In this document: in pieces, positions 13,640 to 57,434 of the stretch
How the letters are laid out: every line of letters starts with the position of its first letter
Numbering within the stretch: the first letter of the stretch is position 1
Assembly: GCA_037043235.1 (NCBI GenBank)
Contig: JAWRVZ010000039.1
Coordinates: forward strand, 3,179,001 to 3,243,000
Direction of reading: 5' to 3'
Length of the DNA: 64,000 nucleotides
Origin: Rhodeus uyekii
Taxonomy: Eukaryota; Chordata; Actinopteri; Cypriniformes; Acheilognathidae
Position numbers and translations under genes: made by a program
Notes under the pieces: model-generated
The model's database searches: none
What the model was told of the DNA's origin: nothing
The model's input: the letters and a program-made list of their open reading frames with translations, nothing else

Positions 13640-13845
13640 TGGAGGAAAAACACCAACCTGAACCCTATTAGGGACTTCTGGGATCAATTGAAATGCAGAC
13701 GTGAGCCAGATCCCGTCACACCACATCTGAGCCTGACCTCACTGATATATTTTTGTGTCTATTTTGTGTCCCAGCATCCGTGTTCCAGCGTCTGCTGGAA
13801 TTCCTTCACAGAAGAGTAGAAGCAGTTATAGCAGAATTCGGAGTA
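13640..13845 (+). pseudogene. Tc1-like transposase C-terminal remnant
   Basis: The frame contains NLNPIRDFWDQLKCR, which matches the conserved 'NPIE-LW-(E/D)LKRR' region just before the last catalytic acidic residue area of Tc1-like transposases. It is followed by 'LTSL' and sequence matching the family's C-terminal helix in spirit ('LLEFLHRRVEAVIA', readable after a frame change near 13795-13840). The reading is broken by frameshifts and no N-terminal DNA-binding or upstream DDE part is visible. It is non-functional and was named from family knowledge. Confidence 0.5.
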
Positions 13846-13870
13846 ACTATCTATTAATGTTCACAGATTT

Positions 13871-14728
13871 GTTCAAAGACAAATATGAGTGGTGTTTACG
13901 TTTCTACGGCAGTTAGAGGTGCTCTCTCCCAAAGTAAGACAGTTTATTCAAATAATTGATGGTGTATAAGACAGAGCTGGGATTTTTTTTTTTTTTATTG
14001 TGGGTACCCTTGGGTACAAACAGGCGAGTTATCTGGGCCAAGCACTTCATCACCCTCCCCTTTGTACCCCAATCTTCTGTTTTTGGCAGAGCTCGAAGGC
14101 TTTTACCTAATCAAGCCAGACACTGTGCGACTGATTAAGAATTTGATTGCAGGAGAGGAGGACGAGGACAGAAAGCTCACGAATGCACATTCATCCAGAC
14201 ATCCATCTTTTGTTTCAGAAATTACAGGGCACATCACAAATAATCAAAGACTTTTGTATTCTAACTTTTTACAGAATGTACTTCCAAATAGTTCCAAATT
14301 TTGTGGTTTCTCGTAACGTGTTTCCTGTCTACAGACACGTTGTCCTTTTCTTTCAATGCTTCTTCGTAAATGAGAGCCAGCCAGTTTTGTTATTAGATCA
14401 AACCTCCTTTGGAGACCTCAATGGGAAACTGAATGGTTTTAATTAAGAATGAGGTTGTGTGCTTATGCTTTTAAACTTGTTCACTGGTATGATTGAGGAT
14501 CTGTATGGGTCTGTGGATTCCAACCACTGCTGCTAAGATCAGACCTGACAGAAGAGCTGGGCGGCAATATGATTCATCTTCTTAAGCCGCAGTCAGTGTT
14601 TGTGTCTCTCAGACAACAGTTAGCGCTGTAATTAAAATTCTACGTTCACATTGGAAAATTTAAATGAATCTCAAAATCTTTGGAAGGATTTTTAATGTAA
14701 AGGTTCAAATGTAAAGGTTCTGAAAATG
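13871..14728. other. Non-coding intergenic stretch
   Basis: No gene or recognised element is supported. The ORFs at 13956-14446 lack recognisable motifs and overlap one another in different frames. Confidence 0.35.
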
Positions 14729-15023
14729 TAAAGTGATAGTTCACCTAAAAAATTTTTTTGTGTCATTTATTGTTCCAAACCTTTTTTTTCTGTCTCTCTG
14801 TGGAACATAAAAGAAGACATTTTGTAGAATTTCAAGGTTTCAACTGTTGTACTGAAAGTCTGTGGGGTCCAAAATGACAAAGACCACATTGATTTTCATT
14901 TTATGGACAAAAAATATCTTCTTTTGTGTTTCAACGAAGAAAGAAAGTCATGCAAGTTTGGAAGAACATGAGGGTGAGTAAATAATGACAGAATCTTCCT
15001 TTTTAAGTGAACTATTTCTTTAA
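14729..15023. mobile_element. Palindromic MITE, complete copy
   Basis: The left arm starts AAAGTGATAGTTCACCTAAA. The right arm ends with GTGAACTATTTCTTTAA. Both arms carry complementary internal blocks ('tctgtggaacataaaagaag' against 'cttcttttgtgtttcaacga'), so the element can fold back over about 290 bp. The right end abuts TTAA. It is non-coding. Similar foldback elements are abundant in cyprinids. Confidence 0.7.
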
Positions 15024-15100
15024 ACTAATCTCTTTAAACTCAACCAAGGGACCTCAACAAACTTTCAAGACCACAAGATGACTTAATAAATAAATTTTTT

Positions 15101-15300
15101 AGAGGGATAGTACACCCAAATATAAAAATTCTGTCATTTTTTACTCACCCTCATGTTGCTACAAACCTGTATGACCTTCTTTGTTCTGTAGAACACAAAA
15201 AGAGATATTTTGAAGAATGTAACCAATCAGTTTTGGTTCTCATTCATTTTCATGGTCAAAAAATATAACAGAAGTTACCACCAATGAGAACCATTGCTTT
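15101..15300. mobile_element. Palindromic MITE, left half
   Basis: Starts AGAGGGATAGTACACCC, then 'tctgtcattttttactcacc' and 'gtagaacacaaaaagag', matching the left arm of the copy at 14729. The right arm is missing or unrecognisable. Confidence 0.6.
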
Positions 15301-17039
15301 AAACTATATTGATGCCAAGAACCACAGATAACCAAATTGTTCATATGAATATACAAATAATTTAATTTATATTGGTCAAATGAATCTCTTAGTTTCTGAG
15401 TTAAATGAAAGCAAACAATGGATGTATATAAGCTTTTATTTATTCAATCATCCTAATGGTTTTTTTTTTGTTTTCTGGGTGTTCATTTAGCAAATGCGTT
15501 TAAATTCAAGGCGGCTTTCAGTTTTCAGTGTATGTGCAAATTACAGAGTATACACTTGAATATTCCTTCTCTAGTACGCAGTTTAATTCCATCGAATCTG
15601 TATATGTTTAGAATCAGTAAGTGTTTATGCAAGCAACCACATGAAGCAAAATGCACAGATGAGTTCACACTCGGGGGTGGCCCTTTTTTTCTGCCCCGGA
15701 GCCGGTCCCACTGCAGAATTGAACAGGCCCATACGGCGACACACTATGTTGCACCACACAGGCTGTGATTTCCTGCCATTCTCTCAGGACCCATCTGTTC
15801 CCACACTTTCGTGTGCTTTCTCAGCACCATTCATTCCACTCTCCGGGGACATATTGTTAAAGATGCCATGTCTGACCCACCTGCTTGTTAGTCATTACAT
15901 AGTCGGTCATATTTTTGTCATCTTTCACAAATGATATCTGAATAGCCGGAGCTACAGACCAGGAAAAACGGCCCCCAGAGGGAATGTGACTTTTGTTTGA
16001 TTGTCATCTCACTAAAAAAGAATGCTGAGGATAATTAAAAACTGTTGAGAGCTTCCTACTGTAGTGAACATATGGAAAAATCATAATTAAGCTTGTAAAT
16101 TTCAAGTTTTGGGAACTAATGATCTATGGTTTTCAATTTCCAGTTTACAAGTCCCTTGAAGTTATCAAGATCTGTCTAGGTCTACAGTTAGAATTTAAGA
16201 TAATTAAGATATAATTTGCAATCACAGGTACACATCTCCCTTTGAAGAGCCTCTGTTTAAAGATCTGACCTTAATGCATCAAAAGGGAAAAGAGGAAAAA
16301 GGCTCTTTAAATGCAGTCCATACTTTAACAATATAATTATTCAAATATTTGATGTATTCAAGACTATGGTGGCACAAAGGTGGGAACCGAAAATTTAAAA
16401 GAAAAAGAAACGTCCCTCCTTTGAAGAATGTCAGCTTCACATCTTTAGTGCATTTGACCACAGCATTAGTAAGAAACATGAAACATGGGCTGAGAAACTG
16501 GTGATGGGAGCTTTTAGGGCCTCAAAATATCCTGGCCATGGAGAAGCTGAGTGCTCTGTTTTCATGTTATGGTCTATTAGTGCAGTAATGGCTGTCAAAC
16601 CCAACTTATTCTGCATGATGCTTATTTAGCCAGTAATGCTGCTCCAACTCGGGAAGTAAAATTTACAAAGTGAACAGTGGAATGAAATGTCACCTGAAGC
16701 CGGAGTTCCAACTTGGAAAATGGCTCAGAAGCAATATAGTTATTAATTGATGGACGGTAACTTTTAAGCAACTTATATTTGAGTTTCCAATTTGTGTATT
16801 CGAAAACATAACATGAATATCATAAAAAAAGATGCATGTAATTTTTATTATGTTCTTGTTTCTATCATAAAAAATTGTTTCAAGTGTTTTAAAATTTACT
16901 CTGTTAATTTCATCGATATTTATTGTAATACTGACTTTCCACGGGAGGAAAAAAGTATTTTTAAATACTAATAATGAAGGAAGCCGCAGTCTGTGATTTA
17001 GCAGTACGATTTTCATATTGCTCTGTCCCTTTAAGAACC
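15301..17039. other. Non-coding stretch upstream of the tpst1 promoter
   Basis: No gene supported. The ORFs at 15532-15934 and 16690-17073 show no recognisable motif; the latter runs antisense into the promoter. Enhancers cannot be judged without conservation data. Confidence 0.35.
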
Positions 17040-17200
17040 CCGCAGCACCACGGTGCTCCCTTGCAAAACACAACCAAAGAGGGCGGGGTTAAAGCAAACT
17101 GCGCGCATTAACCTATAGCAAACGTCGAAATGCCTACGTCAAATAGACTCCGGACCAATCAGAGTGTTTCTATTCATTTTTTTTCTTCAGACAGTGAACC
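17040..17200 (+). promoter_or_regulatory. Candidate tpst1 promoter
   Basis: Just before the presumed first exon lie a GC box (GGGCGGGG, 17081-17088), a CRE-like half-site (TACGTCA, 17135-17141) and a CCAAT box (17155-17159). CpG density rises relative to the upstream AT-rich DNA. No TATA box is placed at a convincing distance, so dispersed initiation near 17200 is inferred. This order of elements fits a housekeeping-type vertebrate promoter. Confidence 0.55.
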
Positions 17201-17401
17201 AGCAATCGAGTTGCCTCTGAGATAAAAGCTCCTCACGAAGGACAGTTACACATAATTCGATCAGAGGAGATTTCCACTCAGTAACTCAGTAATATATTTA
17301 AAATAATCGTAAAGTTAGAATATTTGCCAAATCCACCGACAGCCAGGTCGCGCTTGTTTGAGACAGTGAACCGTTAAACACAATTGTTTGAAGTTGAAGC
17401 G

Positions 17402-17407
17402 ATGTAA
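17402..17407 (+). promoter_or_regulatory. Minimal uORF (ATG-TAA start-stop) in tpst1 5'UTR
   Basis: The sequence GCGATGTAACGG contains an ATG immediately followed by TAA. If exon 1 includes this position, it is a start-stop element, a class known to stall initiating ribosomes and lower downstream translation. The -3 base is G, a moderate context. Function here is inference. Confidence 0.4.
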
Positions 17408-17509
17408 CGGATATCTGGCAACCCAGTGAAGGTGACGAGCTTTCGCTGTGATACAGTTGTGGCAAGCGTTGCGTCGAGACGTGCAGAGTGTCGCATTTTA
17501 AAGCGGTGA

Positions 17510-17596
17510 ATGGACCAGCTGAAGCGAGCGGAAGCTGAAGCTGAAGCGTCTGTGCGTTGCTCCTCGATTACAAAGAGTTATCGTGTAACCCAGTAA
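17510..17596 (+). promoter_or_regulatory. uORF of 28 codons in tpst1 exon 1
   Basis: An ATG with G at +4 and G at -3 opens a 28-codon frame that closes with TAA 30 nt before the exon 1 donor. The peptide starts MDQLKRAEAEAEA. No conserved function is known. It would act in cis on tpst1 translation, if used. Confidence 0.4.
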
Positions 17597-18368
17597 TCGT
17601 CTATTGTGACGGCTCTACCAAACCAGGTGCGTTTCTTTAAATATATCCCCAAAGTGTTACAATGTATTTCCATTAACACCCGTACCAACCGCATCTGTCT
17701 ACTTTCCTTTGGCGAGAACAAAAACACCCCCTTGTCTTGTCTTTAGATCACCATAAGTTTTTCTGTCTTTTTTGATTAATTTTTTGCTTCTCGTATGTTT
17801 TGACTGGGGAAAAAATGATGCGGACTTGGCACGTGCCAGCGTTTGAACTGAAGCGTATAGGAGCTGTCAGTGACATTCATAATTTATCATTCATCATCAG
17901 TCTATATCAAACCCTGATGATATGCATGTCAACATAAACCAAAATGAAGTATATATAGTCGGCTTGTTGTTAGACACGAGATTTCTACTTGTTTTCCATA
18001 ACCACCGATTCCCGTCGTGATCGTATTAATAACAATAATTATTTGACACATTGTGTCAAAATGAAATGATTCCTCGCAGAAAGGTACTTGTTTGTTTACG
18101 ATATGTTCTTATTAGGTTTTATGGGATAGAGCTGTGTGTAGCCTCATGGCCTGCCAGTCACTTCAGCCAAATTCATAATTTATGGCCAGACAGCCCTTTG
18201 GGATACAAATGATTATTTTGGACAATAGAAATTCCTTTCATTGAAATGAGGTTGTGTTTTGGCTAAGCATTAGTCCGATGAGAATGAAAGCTGAGTGATG
18301 TCTTGTCAAGTCGGAGAGAGAACTTGATATACTGAGTGTCAGATGTGATGTATGACACAAATTCTGAT

Positions 18369-18430
18369 CTCTCTCTCTCTCTCTATACACGTGTACATGC
18401 ATGCATACACACCACACACATATGATATTA

Positions 18431-18479
<49 letters not shown>

Positions 18480-18782
18480 GTGTATATGTGAACACACATA
18501 TATACTCACCAGAGAATAATAAGAGGGGGAGGGGGAGGGGTGATAATCTATTTTAATATAATTTATAATCATTATAAATTAATAAACATATAATGTCTTA
18601 GTTCATAATCCCCCGCTCCCCCCCCCTTAGTTCATGTATGTATGTATACGTGTGTGTTCAGAGAATCCAGGAGGAAAAAAAATCTATGAACTTTGAAAAC
18701 ATTTAGAAAAAAAAACTATTATTTTTATATATATGTGTGTGTGTGTGTGTATGTATATATGTGTGTATATATATATATATAA
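18369..18782. repeat. Cluster of simple repeats: (CT)n, (TA)n, (TG)n
   Basis: A CT run at 18369-18384, a TA run at about 18434-18480, and mixed TG/TA runs at about 18728-18782, separated by G- and C-rich short runs. Long - strand 'ORFs' of alternating Ile-Tyr here are artefacts of the TA repeat. Confidence 0.85.
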
Positions 18783-20699
18783 TATTTAAAAATAGATTTC
18801 CCCCCCCATTCTCTGCTGAGTTTTAAACATATCACTACTATAAACAAGTTACTATAAAGATGTTTGAAAAGTTTTCTTCTTTAAAGTAAAGTTTTATTTC
18901 TTTAATATATTTATTTTAGTTGTATGTTCAACTTCATTTTGAAAAATCCTAACATTTCATTACATATTTTTTTCTTATTTCTTTTTGAATTCAGCATTAG
19001 ATCAGGATCTTACTAGTTTTTCCCGTTCTGCTTAAACAGCTGATTGGTGAACAGTCCTTTTTTCTAACACTTCTGCTGTAACACTAACTTCTCTTGTGGT
19101 TTCATCTCACAAGCGCAACACTTGTGTATTGATCCGTCCTGGCATTTTACGCAATCATGAGTGTGTACAGAGACCTGAAATGTGGACTTTCAACATGCAT
19201 GGATGTGGTGTTGTGTCCCTTTTTTTTTGAGGCTAAAACCCACATTGATGGATTAAATTTTTAATCCTGATTGTTTTTGTTTCTTTTGTACTTCTGACCC
19301 AGCCACTAGAAGGCAGTGGGGATTGAGATGTTTTTAATCCAAGATTGTCAGCCAATTCTAAACTACGGAGAAATTACTCTGGAGGTTTTGTGCTTGTGAG
19401 CTGATTGAATTGCCACTTCAGATCAGTTTTAGCACCGCAACACCGCACTTTGGGCAACTTAGATGAAACACTCTTGTCGGTGCATCTGAATATTAGATTA
19501 GGCCTTTTGGTTCTCAAGTCGACATTGTCATAGATCATTTTAAATGTGCTGCAAAATGTGTTCAGCATCGCACGATTCATTCAAGAACCTAAAAGCTTCT
19601 CTCGAAATGTAGAATATTGCTGTCAAACTGTGGATGAACTAAAATGAAGTAATGTGATCTTAAAAGGCTTTCTACAGAATGCCTTGGGGTCGGAGGTCGC
19701 AAGAAATAAGAGCATCACAGATTAGCGAGTGGCATAATGCCACTCTGTGTCCCAGCCTTGACTGAAGAATCAGGTTAAGCCAATGGCCAACAGATGAGAA
19801 ATTTGTTATATTTTAGTAATGTACAGATATTACAAATCTGCAGATATTTAGATGCTACGGCTGTTATCAGAATTCTGTATTATTTTGTTTATACTAAAAA
19901 AAATGTATTAGTGTTTTTAAAGATTAGCTTGAAGTAAGGATGAATTGGATGAAGACAAAAATAATCTTAATAATAATAATAACACCCATACCAGCTGATA
20001 AATGAAAAAAAAACTGATTATAAATATGGTGCAGATATATATATTTTGGGTGAAAACTGAAATGTCTGTATAATTGCATTGAATGGGTCAAGATAGCATG
20101 TAGAAAGTGTGTGCATGTGTGTGATTAAGGAATGGTTGACACGTGACTTGAGTGCTCCTTTTGTGTTTTCTGCAATTGCTCAGAAATGCTGTCAACACAC
20201 AGCTGTCAGATTTGAGAATGACTGCGTGGTTCTGCTCATGGAGCGCCGCCTTCATCGGCTGTTCCCATTCTCTCCTCACTCTTTGAACAGAAGCATTCAT
20301 ATCTAAAATGAAATATATCCTGCTCACTTAGTGTGTTGCTCATTCACTGGTGCTGAATTTCATTTCCAAAGGTATCTTTTCTGAGGGGTTTTGTTCAAGT
20401 GGTGAAGACTGAACTTCCTTAGGAAGGATCAGTGTTGTATGAAAGGGAAGATTACAGCGTTTGATCTTTTCCAATGTCGGAATTGTTTGACTTTCTTTAG
20501 TCTGAGAAACACATTTTCTCAGGCTTTCTAAATCTCCAATCTTTGGTTTTTAGGGAAATGATAATAAATTATTTTATTGTTATGGCCGATAAGTGATAAA
20601 CATCAAAATATGAAAAATAAAGAATAAAAAAATAATTCTAATTATTAATAATACTAAAATTAATAATTGCATTTAAATGAATCTCTAATATGGTTGATG

Positions 20700-21075
20700 G
20701 CTAGTATATGTTACTGTTTGGGGCTGGTAAGATAAAAAAAAAACGTCTTGCTCAATAAGGCTGCATTTATTTGACTAAAAATAACAATAAAATTTAATAA
20801 AGTTTAAAATGTAGTTTATTCCTGTGATGGCAAAGATGAATTTTCAGCATCATCACTCCAGTCATCAGAAATCTTTCTTACATAATGATTTGATGCTCAA
20901 GAAACATTTCTAATTATTATCAATCTTAAAAACAGATTTGATGAGTAGAAAGTTCAAAAGAACAGCATTTATTTAAGATTGATGCCTTTTGTAATATTAT
21001 ATGTGTCTCTACTGTCATGTTTGTCCTATTTAATATGTCCTTGCTGAATAAAAGTGTTAATTTAATTCATTTATT
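20700..21075 (+). repeat. Cyprinid dispersed repeat, + copy 1
   Basis: Order of blocks: 'gtttggggctggtaag', 'aaggctgcatttatttgac', 'ttcctgtgatggcaaagatg', 'tttcagcatcatcactccag', 'ctcaagaaacatttctaatt', 'gaacagcatttatttaagat', 'ccttgctgaataaaagtgtt'. The same blocks in the same order recur at 46250-46740, 59425-59760 and 61600-62345, and in split form at 53150-54535. Non-coding; dispersed family common in cyprinid genomes, name not certain. Confidence 0.75.
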
Positions 21076-22268
21076 CATTTAAAAAAAGAAAAAAAGTCAA
21101 GACAAGACAGGACACTTCATTCCAGAAGCTAAAATGCAACCCACCCACCATTGTCTTGTTAAAGAAGAATGAGACCCCCTTCATGCCTTGTTAAAGAAAT
21201 GCTTCCCAGGCTCTTCATCTTATTAAGTGGTGCTGTGGTCTGGTTTCAGCACAGGCCTGTGGAGGATTCCCAAACAGATCAATGTCAAATCCAGTGGAGG
21301 ATATCCATAACAGAAGTGTGGAAGCTCTATTAATTTAATACCAACACCTTCTTGATTTCTTTTTTCACAAATGTGAAACTTGAGACCAAACATTGCTTAA
21401 CCACAATGGTAAATCAAGTAAGAGCTTGTTTCTTGGTGGTGTGGAGTGATTTACATCCATATGATGCTACCTTTTTTCTTTTTATCATACATGCCTTCCA
21501 TTTGTTCAATGATTTCCTAATGATCAGTAATGTAGCTCTCTCATGCTCTTCACTAGTCTGAACTCTGCTACATCCCACTCAGCTTGTGTCTCGGCCACAA
21601 TTGAGATCTGTTTCTCCTCTGTGGAATGAACTGGAGTGGGTTTCTAACATATGAATGTTTTATAAGTGAGCTTGAACCTAAAGCAAACAGGAAAGAGAAT
21701 GAAACTTTGTGACACATTTCAGGGAAGATGAACCTGAACAACATCGTCTCCTCCTGTGGAGAGTCTCATCCATTACACTGAGGATTCTGGGTGTGGAATT
21801 CCTGTTTACCATCTGTCAGCACTAACAACCTGCGGCCAAGAAATCCATCACGAGCAAGGCCCTCTCCATCAAAGTAAATCTGCACAGACCTTGAAAGAGA
21901 GCTTTACGTTCCTAGCACTTATCAGAGGCGGCTGATGTTCACAGGATCTCGTGGTTCAATGAGGGTGGTTTTGACGTTTATCTGAGCGTATGATTAACTG
22001 TGCGAGATAGACATCGAGAATAACATCGACATAGAATTCAGTGTTTGTTTTTCACAGCAGTTTTATTTCTGTCAGGAATACAAAAGTGGCAATAAGAAAA
22101 TGATTGAAAGAACGGTTCATTTAGGATGTTTGATGATTACCAAAGAGAAAAACAATGTTTGTGAAGAAACTGACATAAAACCTGAGACATGGTGTGACAG
22201 AAAGAAAATAAGGTGAATACCTTACCTTGCCATAAACCTCAACAGAATATTATTGTGCTTCATTTTAT

Positions 22269-22866
22269 ATATCGAATTTTCCCACATATGTCCCGCGGGT
22301 TATACCAAATTTTACAAACGCCGCAAAGGGGGTGCAGGTTATATAAAGGTGCGGGCTATATCACAAATTTTTTACACGTAATAATATTTCAATTATATTA
22401 GGTTTTTTTTTTTGCAGTATTTTCTTTCTGTTTTTCTTTCTTGTGAGGGTTGTTGTCTCTGGCACTTGTACTATCACTCTGACAGCTGGTGCTGATAGGC
22501 TGTCTGACCTGTCAATCATGCAAGAAGACGTGATTGGCTGTGCTGCCATGAGGGCGTGCTTTTCTCATCTCATCCGATGACCAACACCTGTAGAAACGCT
22601 TCTTAAGAGACGTGCTGCTGAACAGCAGGAGAGACTGCTTTTTCTTTTTCTTCTGATTCTAACTTGTGTTTGTTTTCTAATTGTTTGAATTTTGCGCACA
22701 AGCACTGTGTACCGAGCCTGAACAGTTATGGATAATTGACGTCATGCGAGCAACATTCGAAATGTGAACTTACACAAAAAAGTTCATCAATCTATGGGTG
22801 CGGGTTATATAAAGGTGCGGGTTATGCCACCGAAAAACAAAACGGTTATATGCGGAAAAATACGAT
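22269..22866. mobile_element. Non-autonomous pogo-like DNA transposon, about 600 bp
   Basis: Left end ATCGAATTTTCCCACATAT; right end, read on the - strand, ATCGTATTTTTCCGCATAT. TA flanks both sides, consistent with the Tc1/mariner-pogo superfamily. Subterminal direct repeats of 'ggttatataaaggtgcgg' occur at 22338 and 22805. The CGTATTTTTC-GCATATAA terminus is shared with the larger element at 39868-41231. There is no transposase. Confidence 0.6.
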
Positions 22867-25606
22867 ATTTAGGACACATAAAATGCTAGTCTAATGTAAT
22901 TGTCATTTCCACCATGCTGCTAAACGCAATGTGTTATGATCTGGTGGAAATGATACTGTTGTGGAAATGTCGAAATGACAAATTATGCGTACATATGCTG
23001 TTAACGTGGCACACGTTTTTGCATTCAACTGCACTTTTTTGTATGTAAACATTCTAGATGGATGTTTCACCGTTGCTCAATTGTGTTTTTCATTCAACTG
23101 CCCTGCATCTCAGATTTTTAAAGGAAAAAATGTGTTTTGTGTGAATGGCCCCTTAAACAAATGAAATAGTGAGTGTTCATTTTCTAAACTCTGCTTGCTT
23201 ATACTGCTTCGTCCTTGAGTATGTATGAATTCCTCCCAGCTGTCAACTGCCAGAGAACAATAATCACTCTCTGTTTCTCTCTGTCACTCCTTTTTACTCT
23301 GGAACGACAAGAACCATCATTAAAATGGTAAACCAATATATTATATTAAACCAATATATTATTAAACCAATTTTTATCTCCTCCCAATCAATGTGCCATC
23401 TTTTCCTGACATAGTTGATCTCTTACTGTATAGTGGAGCTTTGAATTGTCCAGTCAGAATCCAGGATCAGAACTATCCGTTTTATAAGGGAAACTGCTGT
23501 CTTGGTGCTCAATATTTGTTCTCTGCAGCCTCCGTAGATTCCCTAATGTCATCTTAATCTGTCTGTGTTCATAAGTTCAATGTAGGGGATTCTCATGATA
23601 TGATTTAAGGAAATGCAGTATTGGTTCTTGACAAGGATTTCTTGACTAATGAGTAATGGTGATCACTGATAATCACCTTTGTGTGGACAGAGATGAAGAG
23701 CTGTGTCAATTAAGGGTCACTTTACCGTCTCTAGCATCCTGGAATAGATTCCCAGCGGTACCAGGCTCAGGTGTCTGACGAAACTCAATTGGCTGAGTTC
23801 CCGGGTGGGTCATTGTGGGTAACCTCCTTCGGATTGGCTTGAGAGGGTCTCACGGGACTGCTTTGAGTGAAGTGGCTTAATGCCTTCACACACCTTTTGT
23901 TCCCTTGTTGAGACCTGCAAGCAATGTAATGAACATTACGACTGACCTAGTTTCAAATAGTTGTCTCGAATATGGAAATTAGCTTGTTTTACGTGAACTT
24001 GGAATTTACCAAAACAGTGGCAAGACTTGTTAAGGCCTGATTATGATTGCAGTTTGAAATGCAAAGATTTCTGGTCGTTGTAGCAGCTAGCTTATCAAGA
24101 GTAAGGATGCGCCGATAACCAATACATTTATTTATCATGCATCCCTATCATTATCCACAGGAATCTCTCTTCCATTTATCCTCCACCAGCATGTTTATGC
24201 AGTGCAGAGCTGACACAGGCCAACTTGTGCTGCATTTGTCTGTACTTTGGTCAGAGAATAGTACAGGAAAACCTTAGAACAAACCCAATGTCCCAGAGCC
24301 AGAACAGTGTGGTCAAGTTTTATGTGCACTGCTTGTTGTGTTGAGTTAGACACCCACTCCTTAAAGTTGTGTAGCGTACTGCGCAAATTAAAGACTGCAA
24401 GGTCATACGTCTTGTTCTTGGTGGAGATGTTCTCCTTACATTTTAGAGTGGGAGGATACATGAGCCAATCTTAAGATATCCAACCGGTTCTGTCTCTTAT
24501 TTCAGACTACTTTATCTTGCAAGTGTTGCTTTCCAAAATCCAATTGTGCTTATCTTCCAATATGTTGATGTCTGATACGTTTTGTCCTCCCTAGCATTTT
24601 TTTGTTTTACATTTCAGAATTAATATGGTGTTATTTTCTGGGAGAAATAAAAGGTTGATTTATCAGGTTGATGTTCTGATATCATAATGAAGGGGAAGAA
24701 ACATTAAAATAATGAATTTTTTTGAAAAGAAAATATTTAAGTAGTTTGACACTTATTATTTCTTAGAATTTATATATATATATTTTACTTGATAGTTACA
24801 CAACATAATATATATTTTTAGAATCATTAAACTATTTATGAACTTGGGATATGTTTTTCAAAACCATGTGACACCAGCATGAGCACAAAGGACCACCCCA
24901 AATACCCACACTTGTGATTTTGGCCACTTGAGTGCGTTCATGAAGCAGGAGGTGCACAACTCTGGCCCAGTTCTTAAAAACACCAAAGTTCAGTGCCCTT
25001 AATGCACATTTAGCCTAGTAGTAATACACTGTGGGTTTAGTGTATCCCATCATGCATCATGTTCAGGAACTCGTATGCCCCAAAATTGCGAGAATTTTTT
25101 TTATTGGTGCAAAGACGAGTATATTTGTACATTTGCAAGTGCTTTTTAGAAGCACCAAAATTACTAAATTGTGTTGTCTGTTACGTGGGGACTACTTAAA
25201 AGACATTTAAAAGATTATTTTAAAATGCAAAGTAGTGACAATCAAAATAAAGCTCCGTATACCCTTGTATTTTGTACACTACCTATTTATACTACACACA
25301 TTTATATATTGGTCAATCAAGCTCTAAACATACTTGCGGTCTTCACGCCCACTTGGGCCAAATGCAGAAAATATGTTATACATGCAGGCAAGTGCAAAGG
25401 TTGCATGTGTGGATATTTGGACAGGTCTAAAGAGTACACTCCCAAGAACTTGACACTAGGCTTTCTGGGGTAGTTGGTTATACTGGTCTTACATTAGCAA
25501 TAACGTTTTTTGCCCACCTTGGCACCTCCCCCACTGTCGTTTTGTCATTGACATACAAATGCTGCAATTATATGAGGAGGTTGATCTTTTCTATTGTGTT
25601 TTTCAG

Positions 25607-25782
25607 GCCTGATGGATTCAGGTACTCAACGAGAGCTGCGTACAGCAGATCCCAGCCTCCACTCGCTCCGTCACGGCCAGTCCTGAGTATCGGGCATTCA
25701 CACACACTTTGCCCGACCTCACCACCCTTTTTCTGCTTCTTCACCACTGGATCCTCTACCAGCCCTTCCGCTCACCCCCGAG
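25607..25782 (+). other. tpst1 exon 2, 5'UTR part
   Basis: The acceptor GTTTTTCAG|GCCTG precedes it. An in-frame TGA at 25684-25686 closes the frame 32 codons ahead of the main ATG, which makes the ATG at 25783 the natural start. The overlapping ORF at 25542-25859 is in a different frame and not real. Confidence 0.7.
25612..25686 (+). promoter_or_regulatory. uORF of 24 codons in tpst1 exon 2
   Basis: An ATG 5 nt into exon 2 opens a 24-codon frame (peptide starts MDSGTQRELRTADPS) ending in TGA, 96 nt before the main start and in the same frame. With the two exon 1 uORFs it makes three upstream starts before the tpst1 ATG. Cis-regulatory effect is inferred. Confidence 0.45.
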
Positions 25783-57400
<31,618 letters not shown>

Positions 57401-57434
57401 GAGGAGAAGACGAGTGCTTTATCAATCAATAGAA

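Larger units (their letters stand above)
13108..13870 (+). mobile_element. Decayed Tc1/mariner-like transposon
   Basis: The left edge 'cactatattaccaaaagtat' resembles the terminal motif of teleost Tc1-like elements whose ends read CACTATATTGCCAAAAGTA. The right part (13600-13870) decodes to a degenerate transposase C-terminus. Between them lies a reversed piece of another repeat (13215-13300). The right inverted terminus is not clear, so the boundary is approximate. Confidence 0.5.
17200..17626 (+). other. tpst1 exon 1, non-coding (5'UTR)
   Basis: A CpG-rich segment ends in a strong donor, CCAG|GTGCGT, at 17626/17627. The next good acceptor in the gene is the one before exon 2. The transcription start is not determined; 17200 is an estimate from the promoter elements. 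The motif AGACAGTGAACC occurs twice (about 17189 and 17360). Two upstream ORFs lie in this exon. Confidence 0.55.
17627..25606 (+). other. tpst1 intron 1
   Basis: About 8.0 kb, GTGCGT at the donor and TTTTTCAG at the acceptor. It holds simple repeats (18360-18782), a cyprinid dispersed repeat (20700-21075) and a pogo-like element (22269-22866). No other exon is supported. The ORF at 25171-25473 is in a low-complexity stretch with no recognisable motif. Confidence 0.55.

Noticed and set aside
16690..17073. 127-codon - strand frame next to the promoter
   Set aside because: No motif, AT-rich, and ends within the CpG-rich promoter; a divergent gene is not supported by splice signals.
18238..18572. 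- strand ORFs with Tyr-Ile and Cys-rich stretches
   Set aside because: They run through the TA/TG/CT simple repeats in intron 1 and have no domain.
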